Shown here in pieces: positions 53,316 to 60,766 of a stretch of DNA of 64,000 bases (position 1 is the first letter of the stretch; the number at the start of each line of letters is the position of its first letter). A program made the translations under genes and the position numbers. The notes beneath the pieces are model-generated. The model was not told where the DNA came from and ran no database searches. It saw only the letters and a program-made list of their open reading frames with translations. The stretch is from CAZDKK01 sp964506245 (GTDB taxonomy: Bacteria > Eisenbacteria > RBG-16-71-46 > CAIMUX01 > WJJG01), in the NCBI GenBank assembly GCA_964506245.1, contig CAZDKK010000015.1, positions 24,589 through 88,588 on the forward strand. Reading direction: 5' to 3'.

Positions 53316-55178
53316 ATGGGTGCATACGGGACAGGCGGCCGATTCCTGTCCGTGATCCTGGTCGGCCTGGCGCTGGGCGCGCTCGGCCTGCTGGAACCGC
53401 TCATCCGGTTCTGGTCCCGCTTCCACGAGGTCGGACAACCCTGGACCCGGCTCGTGGCGCTCTACCTCGGCTTCGGCCTCGCCTGCGCGCTGATCGCCGG
53501 GCTGGTGGTCTCCATCGCGCAGGCGGCGCGCTCCGCGCAGCGGCGCCCCGTCGTCTGCGTCTCGTACTACGTGGCCGGCGCGCTCGCGCTCGCGGCGGTG
53601 CTGGTGGGAACGCCTATCCTGCGCCGCGAGCTGCACGACCTCTTCTTCCCGATCTCCTACTGGGTGCTCTACCCCGTGCTGCTCCTCATCGGCATCGTGG
53701 CCGCGGTGAAGCTCACGCCGCACATCGTGCAGCCGATCCTGGCGGGGCTGATCGGCTATCCGAGCGGCCGGATCGCGCGCGGCCGGTTGATCGCGCTGCT
53801 GGCGGTGATCGGCTTGCTGATCCCCGTCACGGCGTACAAGAGCCAGATCGCCGCGCGCTGGGAGAGCGGGCGACCCGTGCGGCCCGGATTGCGCTCGCGC
53901 CCGGGGCCGCAGCCCGCGCAGAACCTGCTGCTCATCACGATCGGGGGCCTACGGGCGGATCACCTCGGCGCCTACGGGTATGCCCGGCCGACCAGCCCCG
54001 TGCTCGATTCGCTCGCCGCGCGCGGGGTTCTCTTCGAGCGCTGCTTCACCCAGGGCAGCCGCAGCGAGCTCGCGCTGGCCTCGCTCTTCACGTCGCTCTA
54101 TCCGGAGTCGCACGGCGTTCGTTCGCGCGATGACCAGACCGCCGAGCTGGCCCAGGACGCCGAGACGCTGGCCGAGGCGATGCGCGATGCCGGGCTGCGC
54201 TGCGTCGGGCTGATGAACGGGCCCTTCCTGAACCGCGCATCCGGTCTGGCCCAAGGGTTCGACGAGATCGCCGAATTCCACCACGGCTACCTGGAGCTCT
54301 TCCCCTGGCGGTACCTGCAGAAGCTGCGTCCCGCGGTCGCGCCGGACCAGATCCCGCAATCGACCTTCTTCCGCGCCGGCAGCGTCGTCGACGAGGCCGT
54401 GCGCCGCCTCCGGCGCCTGCGCGAGAAACCCTTCTTCCTCTTCGTCAGCCTGGTCGACACGAGCCAGCCCTTCATCCCGCCGCGCCAGTTCGAGTCGGCC
54501 TTCGTCTCGCCGCGGGCGACGCCCATGGAGGGCGAAGAGCTGTGGAAGAAACGCTGGCCGGTGTTGAAGAAGCTGCCCGGCGAGCAGGTGTTGCCCCACG
54601 CGGAGCTGCTGCGCTTCGTCGACTTGTACGACGGTGCGATCCGGTACGTCGACGGCGAGATCGGCCGCCTGTGCGCCGAACTCCGCGCCCTGGGTCTCGA
54701 CCGCAACACGCTGGTGGTGGTGACGTCCGACCGCGGCACCGAGCTCCTCGACCACGGCCAGATGCTGAACTACTCGGAGCTTCTGTACGACGAGATGATC
54801 CGCGTGCCCCTGATCGTGAGCCTACCCGGCCTCGAGGCCCCTGAGCGGGTGGCGCCGATCGTGCGCGCCATCGACGTCCTGCCCACGATCCACGAGGTCT
54901 TCGACCTGCCCCTCGGGCGCCGGATGCAGGGCCGCAGCCTGCTGCCGCTCATGCGACGCAGCGGCGGCTGGGAAGCGGTGCTGGCCTACAGCGAGTCGTA
55001 CACGCACGCCGCCCTGCGCACGCCCGAGTACAAGGTCATGGCGCCGAAGCGCGAAGCGGGCGCCGGGCTCTGTTTCGATCTCACCCAGGACCCGGCCGAG
55101 CAGATCGACCTGTGCGGGGCAACGGCGGCCTGCGACTCGCTGGGGCGCGTGCTGGAGCAGATGCGGCGGGGTTTTTAG
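53316..55178 (+). CDS. Membrane-anchored sulfatase-fold protein lacking expected metal ligands
   Basis: 620 residues. Four or five N-terminal helices (to about 175) are followed by an alkaline-phosphatase-superfamily domain. The family's D-x-L-R-A-D-H is ITIGGLRADHLGAYGY: Gly210 takes the place of the metal Asp. The usual C/S-x-P-x-R nucleophile box is replaced by QGSRSELALASLFTSLYPES. The late DHG is DRG (Asp472, Arg473). So three parts of the metal site are changed, and sulfatase or phosphoethanolamine-transferase activity is doubtful. The ATG follows GGAGGAAGG. Its stop is 2 nt before the convergent flippase stop. Confidence 0.8.
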   Translation: MGAYGTGGRFLSVILVGLALGALGLLEPLIRFWSRFHEVGQPWTRLVALYLGFGLACALIAGLVVSIAQAARSAQRRPVVCVSYYVAGALALAAVLVGTPILRRELHDLFFPISYWVLYPVLLLIGIVAAVKLTPHIVQPILAGLIGYPSGRIARGRLIALLAVIGLLIPVTAYKSQIAARWESGRPVRPGLRSRPGPQPAQNLLLITIGGLRADHLGAYGYARPTSPVLDSLAARGVLFERCFTQGSRSELALASLFTSLYPESHGVRSRDDQTAELAQDAETLAEAMRDAGLRCVGLMNGPFLNRASGLAQGFDEIAEFHHGYLELFPWRYLQKLRPAVAPDQIPQSTFFRAGSVVDEAVRRLRRLREKPFFLFVSLVDTSQPFIPPRQFESAFVSPRATPMEGEELWKKRWPVLKKLPGEQVLPHAELLRFVDLYDGAIRYVDGEIGRLCAELRALGLDRNTLVVVTSDRGTELLDHGQMLNYSELLYDEMIRVPLIVSLPGLEAPERVAPIVRAIDVLPTIHEVFDLPLGRRMQGRSLLPLMRRSGGWEAVLAYSESYTHAALRTPEYKVMAPKREAGAGLCFDLTQDPAEQIDLCGATAACDSLGRVLEQMRRGF

Positions 55179-55180
55179 CC

Positions 55181-56770
55181 TCACCGAGGCGCCACCCACC
55201 GCGCCAGCGTCTCCCGGAACGGCAGGTTCGACTTGAGCAACAGCTCTCGCTCCTCATCCCCCACGATCCGCATCGCCCGCAGGACGAAGAACTGGAGCAG
55301 GGTCGCCCCGATCAGCGCGAGGCCCACGGGGACGGGCTCGTTCAGGCGGCCGCGCACGAACCAGAGCGGCAGAACGATCGCCGACCCGATCAGCACCCGC
55401 GCCAGGTATTTCCACGGGATGTCGAGCCCGGGCACCAGCCGGCGGCTGAGGATGTACTGCAGGCCGTCGCTCGCCAGCAGGGCGATCGCGACCGGCGGCA
55501 CCGCGCCCCAGATGCCGTAGCGCGGGATCAGCAGGAAATCGAGCGCCACGTTGACCACCGCGCCCACCAGGGCGACGAGCGTGTTCACCATGGCCCGTTC
55601 CTTGACGAAGAGCGCCATGCGCAGCGGCGTCACCAGGAACGAGAAGAGAAACACCAGGAAGTAGGCCTGGCACAACCCGGCGCCGGGCGCCATCTCCTCC
55701 CCGTACAGGACCAGGTAGGCCTGCCCGCCCAGCACGAACCCGGTCAGCGCCAGCGGGAAGACGAGCAGGAAGATGAGGCGGAAGTAGAGCCGGATGCCGC
55801 GCAAGAGGTCCTCGACGCGGCGCGTGTGCACCTCGGACAGCGAGGCCAGGATGATCGGCCAGATCGCCAGCGGGATGAACTCCAGGATCATCTGCGGCAG
55901 GTTGTAGGCGAGGTTCACGTACCCGGCCGCGGCGGCGCCCAGGTAGTGGCCGACGATCAGGACCTCGGACGATCGCCAGAGCACCTGATTGACGAGCGCA
56001 CCGGCCGTGACCGCGATCGCGAACCTCATCACCCGCCGGCCGGACAGGCTCGCCGCGGTGGGCGCACCGGGCGGCGGCACACTGCGGCGCAGGTCCGGAG
56101 CCAGGAGGGCGATGCCGATCGCGAAGCTCCCGGCACCCGCCCAGATCACCTCGTTCACCGTGAGCCCCGCGCGCAGCAGCGCGAGGAGCAGGCCGATGAG
56201 GGCCACCTTCTGGACGACCGAGACGATCGTGAACTGCACCATCCGCCGCACGGCCATGAGCACGTTGCTGGCCGCGGTCCACAGCACCTCGACGATGAGC
56301 AGCGCCGTGCCCACCACCAGGATCTCGCGCAGGTCGGTCTCGTAGAGGTGGCACAGCCAGTCGCGCGCGAGATAGACCGCACCCAGCACGATCACCCAGG
56401 CACCGAGCTGGAGCACGACCGCCCGACCGAGCAGCGCGCGCGCTCCGGCATGGTCGTTCTTGACGCGCGTCTCGGGCAGGAACTGCAGGATCACGGTCGC
56501 CTGGCCCAGACCGATCGCCAGCGACAGAAACCGCGCGACGTTGAGGAAGATGCTGTAGATCCCGTAGTTCTGATCGCCCAGGCCCCGCACGATGACGACG
56601 TTCGAGGCAATCGCCAGGACCGAGACGAGCACCTTCGAGACGAGCCCCCAGGCGAGCGCGCTTGGCACCTCGCGGCTCGTGGCGATCGCGCCGGAAGGCG
56701 GACGGCTCACCGCCGGCGCATCCCGGCCGTCCGGCCCGCGGCGCGCGTCGTCCCGGGGTTCCGGCGCCAT
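55181..56770 (-). CDS. Polysaccharide flippase (Wzx/MOP-like)
   Basis: 529 residues with about 14 helices. SNVVIVRGLGDQNYGIYSIF is the family's YG-x-Y opening, and EVLIVGHYLGAAAAGYVNLA is a typical mid-protein motif. It flips a lipid-linked glycan, probably the product of the upstream GT2 and GT-C-like proteins. The ATG at 56770 lies 1 nt before the preceding gene's stop on the same strand and has GGAGG 9 nt upstream, so translation is coupled. The N-terminus has a disordered lead of about 33 residues. Confidence 0.88.
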   Translation of the reverse strand: MAPEPRDDARRGPDGRDAPAVSRPPSGAIATSREVPSALAWGLVSKVLVSVLAIASNVVIVRGLGDQNYGIYSIFLNVARFLSLAIGLGQATVILQFLPETRVKNDHAGARALLGRAVVLQLGAWVIVLGAVYLARDWLCHLYETDLREILVVGTALLIVEVLWTAASNVLMAVRRMVQFTIVSVVQKVALIGLLLALLRAGLTVNEVIWAGAGSFAIGIALLAPDLRRSVPPPGAPTAASLSGRRVMRFAIAVTAGALVNQVLWRSSEVLIVGHYLGAAAAGYVNLAYNLPQMILEFIPLAIWPIILASLSEVHTRRVEDLLRGIRLYFRLIFLLVFPLALTGFVLGGQAYLVLYGEEMAPGAGLCQAYFLVFLFSFLVTPLRMALFVKERAMVNTLVALVGAVVNVALDFLLIPRYGIWGAVPPVAIALLASDGLQYILSRRLVPGLDIPWKYLARVLIGSAIVLPLWFVRGRLNEPVPVGLALIGATLLQFFVLRAMRIVGDEERELLLKSNLPFRETLARWVAPR

Positions 56771-56771
56771 G

Positions 56772-59759
56772 TTAGTAGACCTCCAGGAACCCGACCGCCA
56801 TCCCCTCACGGGCGTCGCGATCGCTGGAGTAATCCCAGAAGGACAGGTTGGGCAGCATGGTCTGCTGGCGCCAGGAAACCTTCGCCTCGTACTCGCCGAT
56901 CGCGGCCTGCCGGGGGATCCGCAGCTCGACGTGGTCGACGACGTAGCGATCCTCCGGCCAGCGGTCGATGCCCAGCATCCCCTCGAGCGGGACGTGGAGG
57001 TGGTCGATGCGGTAGAGCGTCCGCCGCCGGCGCTCCTCCCGGCGGCGGTGGATCTTGCTCATCCGCGTGCTCCAGAACGGCCCGCGTGGCGCGCGCGTGT
57101 CCAGCCGCAGGTTCGCCTCGACCGGGAACTGCGGCGCTGGGCCCACGCGGCGCCAGTAGAGCGTCGCCCCGACCCCATCGCCGCGCTCGGCCAGCGTCGT
57201 GTCCAGCCGCGCGGCCGCGAGGGTGATGCCCGCCAGCGTGTCGGCCAGGACATCGAAGGCCTCGGGCGGCAGCCGGCGCAGGAGCACCGCGCGGGTGAGA
57301 TCCTCGGTGGTGCGGCTGAAGGGTCGCTCCTGCCCAGGGCGCATGATCCCCGCCAGCGCGTCGAGGTTCTCCGCGCGCACACGGTAGAGCGCCCCGCGCG
57401 GCCCCAGGCTCCAGACCCGGCGGAAGAGGCCCAGGTCCGCGTCCAGGGCCTGCCGCTGGGCCGCGGCCTGCACGGGCCCGACGCTGCAGTAGAAGAGGTC
57501 GAGCGGCTGCTCGAGCGCCCCGTTGACCAGCACGTATTCGACACCGAAGCGCCGGCAGAGCCGCGCCTTCTCCCCCGTGCCCACGTAGGGGCTGAGCACG
57601 TCGCGGCACGCCGCCAGTCGCGCCAGGGCCAGCGTGTCGGACGGGCTTCCATGCTGGTGCAGCACCGCGACGGTATAGTGGCGCGTGAGGGCCGGGATGC
57701 TGTAGCCGGTGAGGGGATCGCTCAGGACGACCGCGGGCACGGGGATCTCGGCGTCGAGCTTGGCCGTCAGATCGTTCCACAGCATCACCGACCGCGCACG
57801 CTGCGCTTCGAGGCTGGAGGCGGAGAAGGAGCGCGCGAACGCTTCCAGGCGCGGGAAGAGCAGCACGACCATCACCGCGTAGAAGACGAGGGCGATCAAG
57901 ATGCGGCGGGCCGAGGTCAGCTCCAGCAGGTTCTCGCCCATCCAGCGGGCCATGTAGGCCAGAACCATCAGGAACGGCACCGCCATGGCCAGGCGCGCCA
58001 CCAGGTACCCGAGCCGCGGCTCGAGCAAGGGCACCACCAGCGGATTGGCCACCACCAGGAGCGGGGCCAGGCTCAGCGCGGCCAGGTAGAGCACCGCGTC
58101 GTCCTCGCGCGCTCGCTTCCAGAGGAACAGGGAGAGCACGATCGCGCCAAACCCGGTGCCCATCAGGAAGCGGGTCCACTCGCTCGGCAGGATGATGTAC
58201 AAGCCGCGCGTGAAACTCAGGATCCCCTGCTGGTGGGTGTGCACCGGATTCACGGCCGGGGTCGTGCAGCTCAGGCGCCAGATGAGGATCGGCAAACAGC
58301 CGCCCAGGGCGACGAGCAATGCGACCGCCAGGCGGCGCGTGCCCGTGTAACGCGCGCGGCGCAGCACGAGCATCGCGATCAGGTAGACGCCGAGCGAGAA
58401 GAGCACGAGGACGCCCGAGAAGAGATGGGTCGCCATGGCGGCCCAGGCGGCCAGACCCAACAGCCACAGATGGCTGCGCAGGGGACGGCCCATGACGAAG
58501 TCGAGCGCGAGCGTCAGCGTCGCCCACGCCAGCACGACCCCCATGTGGCTGCCATACCCGAGTCGGACGAAGGGTCCCCGCGTGACCTCGGCGAAACAAA
58601 TCAGCGCCAGGAACGTCGCGAAGAGCGCCGTGCCCTCGCTGCGCAGCAGGCGCCGGGCAAAGCTGTGAAAGACGACCAGCGCCAGCGGGATCAACAGGCC
58701 CGGCATCAGATTCCACAACCGTACGGGGTCGGTGTCGGTCAGGAGCGCCGTCGCGGCCAGCGCGACGTGGAAGAAACCCTTCCGCGCGTCGGTCGCGATG
58801 CCGTCGCCGTCCGCGTAGAACGTCGTGCGCGGCAGGATCCGGTCGCGTTCGACCATCTCCCGCAGGCAGGCGATGTGGTCAGGGGCGTCGGCCACGTATC
58901 CGAGCACCCCGCCCGCGTACAAGCCGAGGATCGCCCCGACCAGCATGATGACGCCCAGCACCAGCAGCGTCGCCCAGCGCGGTGCGATCGGGTGATCCGC
59001 CTTGTGCTGGTCACCCAGCCGGTAGGCCGCACGCAGGATGCGTTGCATCCTCGGGTTGGCGGGATCGAGGCCCCAGGGGGCGGACCGGCGCCCGCCCGCT
59101 GGGCTCTCCTCCGGCCCCGTTCGCTCTGTATCGAGTCCGGCCCGGCCCGCGGCGGCCGTCGCCGCGGCCCCATCCGGGCGCGCCAGCATGGGGTCCGCCT
59201 CATCCTCCGTGCCTGACCGCCATCGGGCGACGGCGGGAAGGATGCCGCCCTCCCGCTCCGCCCGACCGGGACCGCCCTCGCCCCCGGTTGGCTCCTTCCC
59301 CCAGCGACTGCGTGCGAGGAGCAGAAGCGCGCCGACCAGCAGCCAGATCGCCTCCCCGTAGAGGACGCCCGTCAGCCGGCCCATCAGGGGCATCGGCGCG
59401 GGAGGGGCCGCCGCCGTGGCCGCTGCGATCGGGCTCGGATCCGGGCCGTGCGCGGCGCTGACGAACCACGCCAGCAGTCCCAGGACGGTAACGACGGCGA
59501 TGCTGAGGGCGAAGGTGCGGGTGAGACGCGCGGCCAGCCCGATCCGCGCGTGAGGGTAGATCAGGAGGTGCAGCAGCCAGCCAGGCACGAGCAGCAGGAA
59601 GGCCAGACCCGCCAGCGCGCGCACCGGCACGGGCAGCGAAGGCGACAGCACGTGCAGCACCGGCAGGCCGAGCGGGCTCAGCAGCCAGAGGGCGTAGATG
59701 GGCTCGAAGCGACGCTGCGGCCGCTCGGCCGGCTTTTGCGCGCTCGCGCGGGCCTCCAT
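56772..59759 (-). CDS. Large polytopic membrane protein, GT-C glycosyltransferase-like
   Basis: About 995 residues. The N-terminal helices (about 30-160) are followed by a disordered linker (about 160-235), then 10 or more helices (to about 645) and a C-terminal soluble domain of about 350 residues. The first extracytoplasmic loop after the linker, YVADAPDHIACLREMVERDR with RTTFYADGDG, contains acidic residues typical of GT-C metal/substrate sites. I infer a lipid-sugar-using transferase or a related glycan-processing protein. The start is uncertain: GTG at 59768 has a 3-nt and ATG at 59759 a 12-nt spacing from GGGAGG. It lies between the GT2 and flippase genes. Confidence 0.65.
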   Translation of the reverse strand: MEARASAQKPAERPQRRFEPIYALWLLSPLGLPVLHVLSPSLPVPVRALAGLAFLLLVPGWLLHLLIYPHARIGLAARLTRTFALSIAVVTVLGLLAWFVSAAHGPDPSPIAAATAAAPPAPMPLMGRLTGVLYGEAIWLLVGALLLLARSRWGKEPTGGEGGPGRAEREGGILPAVARWRSGTEDEADPMLARPDGAAATAAAGRAGLDTERTGPEESPAGGRRSAPWGLDPANPRMQRILRAAYRLGDQHKADHPIAPRWATLLVLGVIMLVGAILGLYAGGVLGYVADAPDHIACLREMVERDRILPRTTFYADGDGIATDARKGFFHVALAATALLTDTDPVRLWNLMPGLLIPLALVVFHSFARRLLRSEGTALFATFLALICFAEVTRGPFVRLGYGSHMGVVLAWATLTLALDFVMGRPLRSHLWLLGLAAWAAMATHLFSGVLVLFSLGVYLIAMLVLRRARYTGTRRLAVALLVALGGCLPILIWRLSCTTPAVNPVHTHQQGILSFTRGLYIILPSEWTRFLMGTGFGAIVLSLFLWKRAREDDAVLYLAALSLAPLLVVANPLVVPLLEPRLGYLVARLAMAVPFLMVLAYMARWMGENLLELTSARRILIALVFYAVMVVLLFPRLEAFARSFSASSLEAQRARSVMLWNDLTAKLDAEIPVPAVVLSDPLTGYSIPALTRHYTVAVLHQHGSPSDTLALARLAACRDVLSPYVGTGEKARLCRRFGVEYVLVNGALEQPLDLFYCSVGPVQAAAQRQALDADLGLFRRVWSLGPRGALYRVRAENLDALAGIMRPGQERPFSRTTEDLTRAVLLRRLPPEAFDVLADTLAGITLAAARLDTTLAERGDGVGATLYWRRVGPAPQFPVEANLRLDTRAPRGPFWSTRMSKIHRRREERRRRTLYRIDHLHVPLEGMLGIDRWPEDRYVVDHVELRIPRQAAIGEYEAKVSWRQQTMLPNLSFWDYSSDRDAREGMAVGFLEVY

Positions 59760-59814
59760 GCCGATCACGAACCTCCCGGTCCGGCCGTTGCGCCGCCGGC
59801 GCAGCGCGACCGGG

Positions 59815-60486
59815 CTACGAGAACCTCTTGCTCACGAGCTGGCGGAGATTCTCCCAGCCGTCACGCCACTTGCGGAGCTTGACCTCGCCGATGCGCGGCT
59901 CGTAGCGGATCCGGCGCTCCGCGAACCGGATCTCCGGATGCCGGATCGCCTCGATCTTGATCTCCTGCGAGAAGGGCATGCCGTCGCTCTCGACGTGCAG
60001 CTTGCCGAGCACATCTCTCCGGAACACCCACATCCCGCTCTGGGAGTCCGCCATGCGCCGGCCGAAGAGCACCCACGCCACCGTGGTGAGGATCCAGTTG
60101 CCGATCTTGTTGCTGAAGTTCATGGCCCGCGGATCCCGCAATGGAAAACGCGCGGCGGAGATGAAGTCGAGCGAGCCGTCGATGAGCTGGTCGAGCAGGC
60201 CGGGGATCTCCTCCGGCGGGTAGGTGCCGTCGGCATCCATCGTGACGATGACGTCCCTCGTCGCGGCGGCCAGCCCGCGCTTGTAGGCTGCCCCGTAGCC
60301 CTGCCGCGTCTCGAGCACCACCTTGGCTCCCAGCGCCGCAGCGACCTCGGCGGTGCGATCGGTGGAGTTGTTGTTGGCGACCACGATCTCGTCGATGCAG
60401 CTTGGCTGGCGGCGGATGACCGCCTCGATCCCCTGTTCCTCGTTGTACGCCGGGATCACGACGCTGATCGTCAGACCGCGATGCAC
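59815..60486 (-). CDS. GT2 glycosyltransferase (dolichyl-phosphate mannosyltransferase-like)
   Basis: 223 residues. ISVVIPAYNEEQGIEAVIRR and the DxD motif in IVTMDADGTYPPEEIPGLLD mark a GT-A fold of the DPM1 type, with QGYGAAYKRGL and RMADSQSGMWVFRR as further family motifs. It likely makes a polyprenyl-phosphate sugar donor for the membrane protein encoded next. The GTG at 60486 follows GGAGG by about 8 nt. It is first in a three-gene operon (GT2, GT-C-like, flippase). Confidence 0.93.
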   Translation of the reverse strand: MHRGLTISVVIPAYNEEQGIEAVIRRQPSCIDEIVVANNNSTDRTAEVAAALGAKVVLETRQGYGAAYKRGLAAATRDVIVTMDADGTYPPEEIPGLLDQLIDGSLDFISAARFPLRDPRAMNFSNKIGNWILTTVAWVLFGRRMADSQSGMWVFRRDVLGKLHVESDGMPFSQEIKIEAIRHPEIRFAERRIRYEPRIGEVKLRKWRDGWENLRQLVSKRFS

Positions 60487-60766
60487 GGCACTCCTCCCAG
60501 GCGGGGGCGCTGCTGCCCTCCGCTCGTCCGTCCCTGGCTCCCCGCGGCTGTGATCGGCCGGCCAGCGGCCATCCGCGAGACAGCCACTCCGGCGGATCTG
60601 CGCAGTGTAGGCGACGGCGCGCCGTCCATCCAGGAATCATCGGGCCCCGCCCCGGACCGCCGTGGGGTGTCGGCCGGGGCAAGGCAACGGGCGGAGCGGC
60701 CGTCGCCGGCCTGTCTCCGCCCGCCTCCTGTGGTGACCACCCACCACGATCTCTGCCGGGCGCCGC
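60487..60766. other. Spacer between the M14 carboxypeptidase and GT2 genes
   Basis: 280 bp. A weak minus-strand element, TGGATG-17-TACACT (60632-60604), may be the operon promoter. No gene seen. Confidence 0.35.
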
